This document shows, one piece after another, positions 17,285-25,633 of a stretch of 64,000 nt of DNA (position 1 is its first letter; each line of letters starts with the position of its first letter). The notes below the pieces were generated by a model. The model worked only from the letters and a program-made list of their open reading frames with translations. It ran no database searches and was not told the DNA's origin. Origin of the DNA: an uncultured Acidimicrobiaceae bacterium (GTDB lineage: Bacteria > Actinomycetota > Acidimicrobiia > Acidimicrobiales > RAAP-2); NCBI GenBank assembly GCA_937975915.1, contig CALJTY010000042.1:1-64000 (forward strand). The letters are read 5' to 3'. Made by a program: the position numbers and the translations under genes.

Positions 17285-18426
17285 CGCAGCTGTATTTCGA
17301 TCACGCGGCCTCCGCACCAAGACGTGACGAAGTTGTCGCTGCAATGGAGCAGTGGCAGCACGGGGTGGTCGGTAATCCTTCAGGCGCACACCGAGCTGCT
17401 CGTGAGGCGCGAAAAGCTGTTGAAGATGCCCGAGATCAAGTTGCTGAATTTCTAGGGGCAAAACCCGGCAACGTCATCTTTACTGGTGGCGGTACTGAAG
17501 CGTGTCACCTCGCGGTTGCCGGCGTTGTTAACAAGCATCGTCGAAACAATCCAACGACGTCTGTTGTCGTTTCGAAGATTGAACATCATGCGGTTCTTGA
17601 CTGCGTTGAAATGCTCGAGCGTGACTACGACAACATAAGTGTTCGCTACGTTGACGTTGACAATGATGGCGTTGTTGACATTGCGTCACTCGAGTCACAG
17701 ATCACTGACGACACCGCAATCGTGAGCGTGATGTCGGCTAACAACGAAACTGGAGTTATTCAACCAATCAGCGCCATGGCAAGTGCTGTCGCTGGAAGAA
17801 GCATCACCCACACTGATGCAGTTGGCGCAGCACCATTTATTGATCTTGTCGAATTCACTAAGGACATCGACATGATCTCCATTTGTTCACACAAGATTGG
17901 TGGCCCAGTTAATTCTGGTGCCCTCATTCTCAGAAGCGACATTTCTTTCGATGCGGTTATTCCCGGAGGCGGCCAAGAAAAAGGTCATCGCGGTGGCACC
18001 GTTGACGTCGCAGCAGCAGTTGGTCTGGCAGCAGCCGTAAAGGCAACCATGCAAGATCATGAGCAGACAGTAAAACGCGCCACTGCTTACCAGAATCAAA
18101 TAATTGCCGCAGCAAAGCAGATGAAAAATTGCGAAGTTACTTCAATTACTGCAGCGCGACTTCCTGGAACTGTGCACCTCACCTTCGATGGGATTGCGAG
18201 TGATGAGCTTCTGTTCTTGCTCGACCAAGAGGGCGTCTGTGCGAGTGCTGCAGCTAGTTGTTCCAGTGGCGCCGCAGAGCCGAGCCATGTCCTCTCTGCA
18301 ATGGGGGTGCCTCTCAGCAAGGCCAGGGGATCGCTTCGACTTTCATTTGGTGGCGAGACAAAACCTGAGGAAGTTAATGCCCTTATTGAGATTCTGGGCA
18401 AAGTAGTCAGTCGCCTACAGGCCTAA
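17281..18426 (+). CDS. Cysteine desulfurase (IscS/NifS-like)
   Basis: The 381-residue class V PLP enzyme begins TQLYFDHAASAPRRDEVVAA. It has the sites NNETGVIQPI, SICSHKIGGPVNSGALIL (PLP lysine in SHKIGG) and the mobile loop cysteine in ASAAASCSSGAAEPSHVL. It takes sulfur from cysteine as an enzyme persulfide. The next gene is mnmA, which needs such sulfur for tRNA 2-thiolation, so this enzyme probably feeds MnmA and perhaps Fe-S assembly. No IscU or Suf gene is adjacent. The ATG overlaps the upstream stop (ATGA). Confidence 0.93.
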   Translation: MTQLYFDHAASAPRRDEVVAAMEQWQHGVVGNPSGAHRAAREARKAVEDARDQVAEFLGAKPGNVIFTGGGTEACHLAVAGVVNKHRRNNPTTSVVVSKIEHHAVLDCVEMLERDYDNISVRYVDVDNDGVVDIASLESQITDDTAIVSVMSANNETGVIQPISAMASAVAGRSITHTDAVGAAPFIDLVEFTKDIDMISICSHKIGGPVNSGALILRSDISFDAVIPGGGQEKGHRGGTVDVAAAVGLAAAVKATMQDHEQTVKRATAYQNQIIAAAKQMKNCEVTSITAARLPGTVHLTFDGIASDELLFLLDQEGVCASAAASCSSGAAEPSHVLSAMGVPLSKARGSLRLSFGGETKPEEVNALIEILGKVVSRLQA

Positions 18427-18427
18427 A

Positions 18428-18444
18428 CCCCAGTGACACTGGGG
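18428..18444. repeat. Perfect dyad CCCCAGT-GAC-ACTGGGG between cysteine desulfurase and mnmA
   Basis: A 7-bp perfect stem with a 3-base centre begins two bases after the cysteine desulfurase stop and ends six bases before the mnmA -10 box. No T-run follows, so it is not a standard terminator. It could be a weak hairpin or an operator in the -35 region of mnmA. Confidence 0.4.
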
Positions 18445-18449
18445 GCTGG

Positions 18450-18455
18450 CAGAAT
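18450..18455 (+). promoter_or_regulatory. -10-like box (CAGAAT) of mnmA
   Basis: CAGAAT followed by six bases and GTG at 18462, identical in layout to the box before the gene at 15920. Confidence 0.4.
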
Positions 18456-18461
18456 AGAACA

Positions 18462-19523
18462 GTGAAAGTTCTTGTGGCGATGAGTGGCGGCGTTGATTCG
18501 TCAGTTGCGGCTGGCCTGCTCATTGAGCAAGGTCACGAAGTCGTGGGCGCAACATTGAAGCTTTGGGGCGGCGTTAGTGACTCAGGCTGCTGCTCAGTTT
18601 CTGATGTTGACGATGCTCGTCGAGTCGCACAAGTTCTAGGTATTGACCACCACGTCTTCAACTACACCGATGAATTTGAAAAACACGTGGTGGAACCATT
18701 CGTTGCCGGACATGCCGCTGGTCAGAGCCCCAATCCTTGCATTGAGTGCAATCGTTTCTTGAAGTTTGGTCTTCTCTTCGAGCGAGCCAAGCGCCTTGGA
18801 TTCGAAAAAGTTGCGACTGGTCACCACGCGCAGGTTATGCAACGAGACGGAAAGCATTTTCTCGTACGCGGTGAAGACAACCAGAAGGATCAAAGTTACG
18901 TACTTGGCTATCTCACTGAAGAAGAACTGTCAATGTTGCTTCTCCCAATTGGCCACATGAACAAGACAACAGTTCGAAGTGAAGGAGAGCGACTCGGTCT
19001 TCGCACATGGGACAAGCCTGATTCCCAAGACGTCTGCTTCATTGAAGCATCGAAGGGAAGAGAAGTCTTTCTTCGCAGTCGAATTCCAGTCACGTCGGCA
19101 AAAATTGTTGATCGAACAACTGGTGAAGTTCTGGGTGAGACCGAGACTGCAGAGCTAATGACTGTTGGACAGCGCCGAGGAGTGCTGCCCGGTCGTGATG
19201 GTGAAAAGCGCTACGTCGCCAAGGTTGACATTGCGAGCCAACGTGTTGAAGTAGGAACACTGGAGCAGATTCTTATTTCTCGTATTGCGCTCGACGAGTC
19301 GTCACTTACTTTCTCGCATGAAGACTTGCGCGACGGTGCAACAGTTTTGGCTCAGTGGAGCGCACACGGAATCCCTAAGCGCGCAACTCTTCGTAATGAA
19401 AATGGCTGGCACATTGAACTTCACGAACCAGCTCGACCGGTGGCGGTGGGTCAGTCCGTTGTTCTCTACCGTGAAAGTGAACCAACGATTGTTGAGGGTG
19501 CCGCAATCGTGGCCCCATCGTGA
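18462..19523 (+). CDS. mnmA: tRNA-specific 2-thiouridylase MnmA
   Basis: The 353-residue protein begins MKVLVAMSGGVDSSVAAGLL, the PP-loop ATP pyrophosphatase motif. It has the catalytic cysteines in QSPNPCIECNRFLKFG and SQDVCFIE. Other family blocks are FEKVATGHHAQV and GEDNQKDQSYVLGYL. It adds sulfur at position 2 of the wobble uridine of Lys, Glu and Gln tRNAs, using sulfur relayed from a cysteine desulfurase, which is encoded just upstream. The GTG start lies six bases after a -10-like box. The stop overlaps the ligA start (GTGA). Confidence 0.97.
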   Translation: MKVLVAMSGGVDSSVAAGLLIEQGHEVVGATLKLWGGVSDSGCCSVSDVDDARRVAQVLGIDHHVFNYTDEFEKHVVEPFVAGHAAGQSPNPCIECNRFLKFGLLFERAKRLGFEKVATGHHAQVMQRDGKHFLVRGEDNQKDQSYVLGYLTEEELSMLLLPIGHMNKTTVRSEGERLGLRTWDKPDSQDVCFIEASKGREVFLRSRIPVTSAKIVDRTTGEVLGETETAELMTVGQRRGVLPGRDGEKRYVAKVDIASQRVEVGTLEQILISRIALDESSLTFSHEDLRDGATVLAQWSAHGIPKRATLRNENGWHIELHEPARPVAVGQSVVLYRESEPTIVEGAAIVAPS

Positions 19524-21547
19524 AAGCAAAAGAGCGCGCAGCGTGGCTGCGTAGTGAAATAGCTCGACACAATGCTTCGTATTACGTGCATGACGCACCA
19601 GAAATTCCAGACGCCGACTATGACGTCCTCGTTCGTGAACTTAGATCACTCGAAGAAGAACACCCTGAACTTCGAGAAGACACCTCGGTTACTCAAAAAG
19701 TAGGCGCAGAGCCATCGAGCGTATTTAGTGAAGTTGTTCATGTCGAAAAGATGCTGTCGCTGGACAATGTTTTTGACACCGACGAACTTGAACAGTGGGC
19801 GCTGCGTGCCGCAAAGGGACTCTCGATTGACGTTGATGAACTTGATTTTGCGGTGGAGCCGAAGATTGATGGATTGGCACTTTCTATTACCTACGTCAAT
19901 GGACAACTATTGCAAGCCGCTACTCGAGGTGATGGGCGAGTTGGCGAAGACGTGACGGACAATGTGAAGACAATTAAGAATGTCCCAAAGTCGTTAAAGG
20001 GATCTACTGGGCGAGTTGAAGTTCGAGGCGAAGTATTTCTCGCAAAGTCTGACTTTGAAGAGTTGAATAAGCGCCAGCGCGAAGCTGGTGCCAAAGAATT
20101 CGCCAATCCCAGAAATGCCGCGGCTGGGAGTTTGCGCCAAAAAGATTCAGCGGCAACAGCGCAGCGCCCGCTTTCTTTTCTTAGTTATCAGTTAGTGGAC
20201 TTAGACAACAGTCTGAATTTCTCGAGTTACAAAGCAACGATTGATCAACTCAGCAACTGGGGTTTTCTTACTGCTGGCGAACTGAGTGTTGAACGTGGTG
20301 TCAAAAAGATGGTGGCACGGAGCTCTTGGTTCAAAGAACATCGCCACAGCCTGGTCTATGACATTGATGGCGTAGTGATCAAGATTGACAGCCTCGCTCA
20401 GCGAGAAGACCTCGGATTCACGTCACGTGCTCCACGATGGGCAATTGCCAGAAAACTTCCACCTGAAGAAAGAACTACTCGTCTACTTGCCATCGAAGTT
20501 TCCATTGGTCGCACCGGTAGGGCAACTCCGTATGCGGTGCTTGAGCCAGTCGTTGTTGCGGGTTCCACTGTGTCAATGGCGACACTTCATAATCAAGATC
20601 AAGTTGCTCTGAAAGATGTTCGCCCAGGTGACCTGGTAATTGTTCGTAAAGCGGGCGACGTAATTCCTGAAGTCGTTGCAGCGGTGCCCGAAAAGGACTT
20701 TAAGAGAAAGTCAGCTTGGAAGTTTCCAACGAAGTGTCCTGAATGTGGTGGGCAATTGGAGCGAGTGGGAGAAGAGTCAGATACGTACTGTGTGAACGCA
20801 ACATGTCCCGCACAACAAATGCAACAAATTATTCACTTCGCATCGAGGGGCGCACTCGACATTGAAGGCCTTGGCGAGCAAAGAGTTTCTCAGCTACTAG
20901 AAGCTGGACTTATTACTGATGTAGCAGACCTCTTCACACTTGATGTAGAACGGATTGCTGCGCTTGAAGGATTAGGCGAGCTCTCTGCAAATTCTCTAGT
21001 GAGTGCAATTGAAGGGGCTAAGACAATGCCACTCAGCCGAGTTCTGGTTGGCCTAGGTATTCGCCATGTTGGACCGGTAGCCGCGCGTGAAATTGCCAAA
21101 GTGTTTCGAACATATGATGCGCTGAAGGCAGCACCACTGGAAGTCTTGGAAGCAATCGACGGCATTGGTCCAGTTATTGCACAATCAATGTTTGAATTTG
21201 CCCGTGACCCAGAGAGCGTTCAACGCCTCGACAGACTCAAAGCATCAGGCGTCGCACTGATTGAGCCTGAAGTGAGCAACGCATTAGAGCAGACGCTCAG
21301 CGGTAAAGCAGTGGTCGTTACTGGATCAGTTGATGGTTATTCTCGCGACGGCGCAGAAGCTGCGATTATTGCCAGGGGAGGCACTTCTCCAGGTTCGGTC
21401 TCTAAGAAGACGTACTGCGTTGTTGTTGGTGACGCCCCAGGGGCTTCAAAGGTCAGCAAAGCTGAAGAATTAGGCATTCCCATGATTCCGGCAAGTCAGT
21501 TTGAATCCCTATTAAATAAAGGCGATTACGAGGCGAGCCTTCCTTAA
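19520..21547 (+). CDS. ligA: NAD+-dependent DNA ligase
   Basis: The 675-residue protein has all LigA domains in order: domain Ia (YYVHDAPEIPDADYDVLVRE), the adenylation domain with the nucleophile lysine in FAVEPKIDGLALS, the OB fold (VSIGRTGRATPYAVLEPV), a four-cysteine zinc finger (CPECGG, then CVNATCPAQQ), helix-hairpin-helix repeats (GLGELSANSLVSAI) and a C-terminal BRCT domain (GKAVVVTGSVDGYSRD). It seals nicks in replication and repair. The GTG start overlaps the mnmA stop (GTGA), making a coupled pair. The length is normal. Confidence 0.98.
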   Translation: MKAKERAAWLRSEIARHNASYYVHDAPEIPDADYDVLVRELRSLEEEHPELREDTSVTQKVGAEPSSVFSEVVHVEKMLSLDNVFDTDELEQWALRAAKGLSIDVDELDFAVEPKIDGLALSITYVNGQLLQAATRGDGRVGEDVTDNVKTIKNVPKSLKGSTGRVEVRGEVFLAKSDFEELNKRQREAGAKEFANPRNAAAGSLRQKDSAATAQRPLSFLSYQLVDLDNSLNFSSYKATIDQLSNWGFLTAGELSVERGVKKMVARSSWFKEHRHSLVYDIDGVVIKIDSLAQREDLGFTSRAPRWAIARKLPPEERTTRLLAIEVSIGRTGRATPYAVLEPVVVAGSTVSMATLHNQDQVALKDVRPGDLVIVRKAGDVIPEVVAAVPEKDFKRKSAWKFPTKCPECGGQLERVGEESDTYCVNATCPAQQMQQIIHFASRGALDIEGLGEQRVSQLLEAGLITDVADLFTLDVERIAALEGLGELSANSLVSAIEGAKTMPLSRVLVGLGIRHVGPVAAREIAKVFRTYDALKAAPLEVLEAIDGIGPVIAQSMFEFARDPESVQRLDRLKASGVALIEPEVSNALEQTLSGKAVVVTGSVDGYSRDGAEAAIIARGGTSPGSVSKKTYCVVVGDAPGASKVSKAEELGIPMIPASQFESLLNKGDYEASLP

Positions 21548-21564
21548 CTAGGGTTATAGACCTA

Positions 21565-23724
21565 ATGGCGTCTACATTCAACCCAAATTACGAACTAGCC
21601 GGTCGATACCGAATTATTGACCTAATCGGCGTTGGTCACACTGCTGAGGCCTACCTCGCTGAAGATATTTCACTTAACCGCACAGTCGTTGTAAAGGTTT
21701 TGCTACCAGCACTCGCACAGCATGAAGAAGTCCGACGAGCTTTCCGAGACAACATCGTTCGCTCAGCCACTCTCAGCCACCCACACTTGGCCCGTGTGTA
21801 TGACGGAGGCCAAGAGCACGGTGCAATTTTCATGATTACGGAATACCTCGGCGGCGGATCACTCGAAGACGTTCTTTCGTCTGGTCGCATTCTGAGTTCA
21901 GACGACACAGCGCGACTCGGTCGTGACGTAGCGAGTGCTCTTAATTACTTGCATGAAAATGACTTTGTTCATTCTGAGCTTTCACCATCAAAACTCCTCT
22001 TTGATGAAGAAGGAACGGTTCGAGTTTCAGATGTGGCACTCGCAGGTATTGGAGCCCTCTACCGTGAGCGACTTTCACTTGATGATGTTCGCTACCTCAG
22101 CCCAGAGCAAGTGCTTGGCGAAGAGGTAACTGATAAAACTGACGTTTACTCACTCGCACTAATAATGTACGAAGCAGTAACCGGCGAAGCACCATTTGAT
22201 GAAATGACTCCAGAGGCTGTCCTTCGCCAGCGCATTCACTCACCGCTACCAGTGCGCCCTGAGCTTGGAACTCTGGACATGATTCTTGCTCAGGCCGCAA
22301 TTCCGGATCCTCGTATGCGCCTCGACGCTGGGCAGTTCTCAAATCGACTTTCAGGCGTTACGAGTGACTCATCGCCACTCGTTGTCATGCAGTCAAGCGG
22401 ACCAACACCGTTGCTGCAGCAGTCACTCAATAACCAAGCTCCTCGTGAAACCATTGGCTTTAACGCGCCATCACCTGACCAGTTGTTTGGCAATACCCAA
22501 GCTGTCCCAACTGCGTTCCCACTACCGCAACAGCCTCGTCCAGTTAGCTCAACGCCACAACCTGTGCAAAATGAGTTCCGTGAAGCACGTAGACGCACAC
22601 CTATTACTTTCGACTCAATGCCACCTTCGCGCACCCCACGAAAAGGTCGCTCAGGCTTCTTGCTCGCTTCCATTCTCATTGCAGTGGTTGCACTTGGTGG
22701 AGGTGTTGCCTATGAAATGGGACTCTTCACTACTAAGCACACCGTTCCTTCACTCATTGGACTCACTTCAACGCAGGCTCAGAGTCTCTTGAAGTCTGAT
22801 GGTGATCCATTCACTATTACTGCAACAAAGTCAGTTCCTTCTGCAACTGTTGCTAAGGGCAATATTGTTACCCAGTCCGTTCCAGTTGGAACAGCGGGCA
22901 AGGCTGGACTTGTCATTCAGGTTGAAATTTCAGCCGGACCCACCATGGTCACGCTCCCTACAAACATTGTCGGACAGGACTGCGTTGCAGCAACTCAGCA
23001 GCTCACGAAACTAAAACTCAGTGCTCAGTGCCCTACCTCTGCACAAGTTGACTCATCAACTATTCCAGCCGGTCGCATTGTCAGCTACACGTACAACAAG
23101 ACCATCAATCCAACTGAAGTTCCAGTGGACTCAACGGTCGTGCTGAGCGTGAGCACTGGTATCGCGCCAGCTAACGGAGCAACCACAACCACACTTGCGC
23201 CAAGCGCTGGAACAGTGTCCGTTCCAAATGTTGTTGGACTAAGTCCAACGCAGACACTCGCTGCGATGCACACCGCCTTGCTCTACTACGCAACAACAGG
23301 ACCAGGATCTGACACCGGTAAATGGGTGAGTGTCGTATCGCAGACACCAGCTGCTGGAACTGTCGTGAAGACAAAGACCAAGGTTGTACTTGTTGTGTCG
23401 CTAAAGGCTTCATCAGTTACCACCACAACAACTAAGAAGAACGTAACCACCACAACAACTAAGAAGTCGGGGACTACCACAACTGTCAAGTCAGGGACAC
23501 CAGTTACAACGACAACAGCTGCAGCAACTGGACTTCGCCCAGTGCCAAATGTTGTTGGAATGAACTACGCACAGACTGTTGCTGCCATGCACACGGCGCT
23601 CTTGTACTTCACGACAACTGGACCCGGGGCAGGAACCAAGACTTGGACGACTGTTCTTTCTGAAAACCCAGGTGCTGGCACGATGGTGAAAGCTAAGTCC
23701 ACCGTAATCTTGACGGTTAAGTAA
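21565..23724 (+). CDS. Membrane PASTA-domain protein with a Ser/Thr kinase-like (probable pseudokinase) domain
   Basis: The 719-residue protein has the PknB layout. A cytoplasmic kinase fold occupies residues 10-265, followed by a Pro/Gln-rich linker, one membrane helix near 363-387 and four extracellular PASTA domains (about 393-455, 457-532, 551-615, 656-719). A Thr/Lys-rich linker separates the third and fourth. The glycine loop (GVGHTAEAYLAED) and VVVK44 are kept. The catalytic loop, however, reads HSELSPSKLL where HRDLKPxN is expected, so the catalytic Asp is Glu138 and the Lys and Asn are gone. The alpha-C Glu position appears to be Asn63, and DFG is D156-V-A. It may bind cell-wall muropeptides and signal without phosphotransfer. 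The kinase fold and PASTA domains are certain. Loss of activity is inferred. Confidence 0.93.
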   Translation: MASTFNPNYELAGRYRIIDLIGVGHTAEAYLAEDISLNRTVVVKVLLPALAQHEEVRRAFRDNIVRSATLSHPHLARVYDGGQEHGAIFMITEYLGGGSLEDVLSSGRILSSDDTARLGRDVASALNYLHENDFVHSELSPSKLLFDEEGTVRVSDVALAGIGALYRERLSLDDVRYLSPEQVLGEEVTDKTDVYSLALIMYEAVTGEAPFDEMTPEAVLRQRIHSPLPVRPELGTLDMILAQAAIPDPRMRLDAGQFSNRLSGVTSDSSPLVVMQSSGPTPLLQQSLNNQAPRETIGFNAPSPDQLFGNTQAVPTAFPLPQQPRPVSSTPQPVQNEFREARRRTPITFDSMPPSRTPRKGRSGFLLASILIAVVALGGGVAYEMGLFTTKHTVPSLIGLTSTQAQSLLKSDGDPFTITATKSVPSATVAKGNIVTQSVPVGTAGKAGLVIQVEISAGPTMVTLPTNIVGQDCVAATQQLTKLKLSAQCPTSAQVDSSTIPAGRIVSYTYNKTINPTEVPVDSTVVLSVSTGIAPANGATTTTLAPSAGTVSVPNVVGLSPTQTLAAMHTALLYYATTGPGSDTGKWVSVVSQTPAAGTVVKTKTKVVLVVSLKASSVTTTTTKKNVTTTTTKKSGTTTTVKSGTPVTTTTAAATGLRPVPNVVGMNYAQTVAAMHTALLYFTTTGPGAGTKTWTTVLSENPGAGTMVKAKSTVILTVK

Positions 23725-23726
23725 CG

Positions 23727-24017
23727 ATGGGCTGCGACCTTTGTGACGCAGCAGTTGTATCCAAGCGATACTTCGAGAATGAACTGTGCTGGATTGCTGA
23801 TTGCACCATCTGCGTCGTTCCAATGGTGGTGTGGCGCGAACACGACCACCAGCCCTCAGACGAAGTGAAAAAGCAACTCCATGAGTTCCTTGGACAAGTT
23901 GCTGACGCTGAATTCAGTGATGAAGAGTGGTACATCGATGACAACATGCGAAACATCCCTGATCACTACCACGCACACGCCCGACCTCCTGGGTTTTGGC
24001 GCCGCGTTATAACTTGA
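23727..24017 (+). CDS. Conserved small Cys/His protein of unknown function
   Basis: The 96-residue protein has paired cysteines (MGCDLCDAA and IADCTICVVP), the segment VVWREHDHQP, and a His-rich end (NIPDHYHAHARPPGFWRR). Two CxxC pairs suggest a zinc site. The HYHAHARP end faintly recalls HIT-type histidine motifs but is not enough to assign that fold. It starts two bases after the PASTA protein stop, so the two are probably cotranscribed, which hints at a shared envelope or signalling role. I do not recognise a named family. Confidence 0.75.
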   Translation: MGCDLCDAAVVSKRYFENELCWIADCTICVVPMVVWREHDHQPSDEVKKQLHEFLGQVADAEFSDEEWYIDDNMRNIPDHYHAHARPPGFWRRVIT

Positions 24018-24153
24018 GCACAGTCCTTCATCAGGGAATCTAGAAGTTTCTCCCCCTATCCTTACTTTCGATAAATACCTTTATTAGCCTCTGCGCATGG
24101 CTTGTCGGAGCCTGAATTGCAGTTGAACCTTCTCCAACTAAAAAAGGATATAT

Positions 24154-25530
24154 ATGTCAGAAATTGAATTTCGTACGGGGGAATACGGCGAAAAAGTTTT
24201 AGCCGTTGAACCTGGTGGAATCGAAGCAATCCCAGCAAAGGATCGCCACGGAAAGGGATCGTCACTCTTCGCAGTGTGGGCGAGTCCAAACCTTGAGTTC
24301 GCAACTATTTACGTAGGCGCACTCGGAGTTATTTTCGGTCTTAGCTTCACTCAAGCAGTTATTGGAATCATCGTTGGAAATGCCCTTGGTGCTTACGCTC
24401 AGTATGTTCTCACTCAGGACGGACCTAAGTACGGTGTTCCACAGCTAGTTGTGAGTCGTGCAGCCTTCGGAAAACTTGGAAACATTTTTCCTTCAGTAAC
24501 AAACTGGATTGCATCTGGAATTGGATGGTTTGCGGTTAACTCTGTTTCTGGAGCTTTCGCGCTTGCCTCACTTACACACATGAGCAACTTGCTTTCTTTG
24601 CTCATCGTGGTAATTGTTCAGATGGCAGTTGCATTCATTGGCCACAACTTGGTTCAAAAGGTTGAGAAGTACCTCATGCCTTACCTCGTGGTCGTATTTG
24701 GAATCACCGGAATCATTGTGTTGACAAAGGCCCACCTTGGTGGCGCAAGCGAATGGCACTTTCCAGGTGCTTGGCTTGTGTTCCTTGGCGCTGTCTACGG
24801 TTACGCCGCTGGATGGAACCCATTTGCTGCTGACTACGCTCGCTACCTTCCTGCAACTGAAGATCCAAAGGCTGCTGGTCGTAGTGCTGCACTAGGTCTT
24901 TTTGGTGCTGCTGCAATCCTTGAAATTTTTGGTGCCGCTGCGGTAACTGCAGGAATGCATGCCTATGGTCCAGGAACAAACCCAGTTGCTGACTACACGA
25001 GTCTGATGCCTTCATGGCTCGGAAAGCTCGTACTTCTAGGCATCGTGCTTGGATCAATCTGTGCCAATGCGCTCAACGTTTACTCAGGTTCAATGTCACT
25101 GCTTGCAACTGGCATCAATGTTGGAATCGGAAAGCTTCGCGCAATTACAACTGTCCTCGTTGGGATCCTTGGATTCTTCCTTGCCAACTGGGCTATGGGA
25201 AGTCCTGGAAACAACCTTGAAAACTTCCTACTTGTTATGGCGTACTGGATTGGGCCGTGGCTTGGAGTTATCGCTGCTGACAAGATCCTTAGAAAGGGTG
25301 CTTCAGTTGAGCGCTTCTTGTTTGCATCACGAGAAAATCCAGCTGGACCAATTGCGTTCATTCTTGGAACCGTACTTTCAATCTGGCTATTTTCTAACCA
25401 GTTCAAGTACGTTGGCTACTTCCCTAAGCACAATGGAAACCTCGGTGACATCACGTTCCTCGTTGGCTTCGTGTTGTCTTTCGCTATCTACTTCGTACTT
25501 GGCGCAAAGAAAGTTAAGTCAGAGAAGTAA
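24154..25530 (+). CDS. NCS1-family nucleobase (cytosine/purine) permease
   Basis: The 458-residue protein has about 12 membrane helices. A polar N-terminus is followed by FAVWASPNLEFATIYVGALG and GPKYGVPQLVVSRAAFGKLG, close to the NCS1 consensus (LGxxxGPxxGxPxMVxSRxxFG). Family members import cytosine, purines, allantoin or hydantoins with H+ or Na+. An AAAAAAGGATATAT ribosome-binding region precedes the ATG, and a strong terminator follows 12 bp after the stop, so it stands alone. The substrate is unknown. In the 136 bp upstream I see no purine riboswitch. Confidence 0.9.
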   Translation: MSEIEFRTGEYGEKVLAVEPGGIEAIPAKDRHGKGSSLFAVWASPNLEFATIYVGALGVIFGLSFTQAVIGIIVGNALGAYAQYVLTQDGPKYGVPQLVVSRAAFGKLGNIFPSVTNWIASGIGWFAVNSVSGAFALASLTHMSNLLSLLIVVIVQMAVAFIGHNLVQKVEKYLMPYLVVVFGITGIIVLTKAHLGGASEWHFPGAWLVFLGAVYGYAAGWNPFAADYARYLPATEDPKAAGRSAALGLFGAAAILEIFGAAAVTAGMHAYGPGTNPVADYTSLMPSWLGKLVLLGIVLGSICANALNVYSGSMSLLATGINVGIGKLRAITTVLVGILGFFLANWAMGSPGNNLENFLLVMAYWIGPWLGVIAADKILRKGASVERFLFASRENPAGPIAFILGTVLSIWLFSNQFKYVGYFPKHNGNLGDITFLVGFVLSFAIYFVLGAKKVKSEK

Positions 25531-25542
25531 ACCTTTTTATTC

Positions 25543-25576
25543 AAAAGGGCCAGGCAGATTTCTGCCTGGCCCTTTT
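25543..25576 (+). terminator. Intrinsic terminator after the NCS1 permease
   Basis: A 15-bp perfect stem (AAAAGGGCCAGGCAG / CTGCCTGGCCCTTTT) with an ATTT loop. The A/T ends allow function on both strands. Confidence 0.88.
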
Positions 25577-25633
25577 GTATTTACGCCTTGATGCAGCCGT
25601 TAGAATTGACCTACCGATTCGTAGGGGAGAGCA

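Noticed and set aside
23410..23520. Thr/Lys codon run as a DNA repeat array or CRISPR-like element
   Set aside because: It is an in-frame low-complexity linker in the PASTA protein, not an array of repeats with spacers.
24018..24153. Possible purine riboswitch before the NCS1 permease
   Set aside because: The region lacks the conserved purine riboswitch core and paired loops. Only a weak AGTTG/CAACT stem is present.
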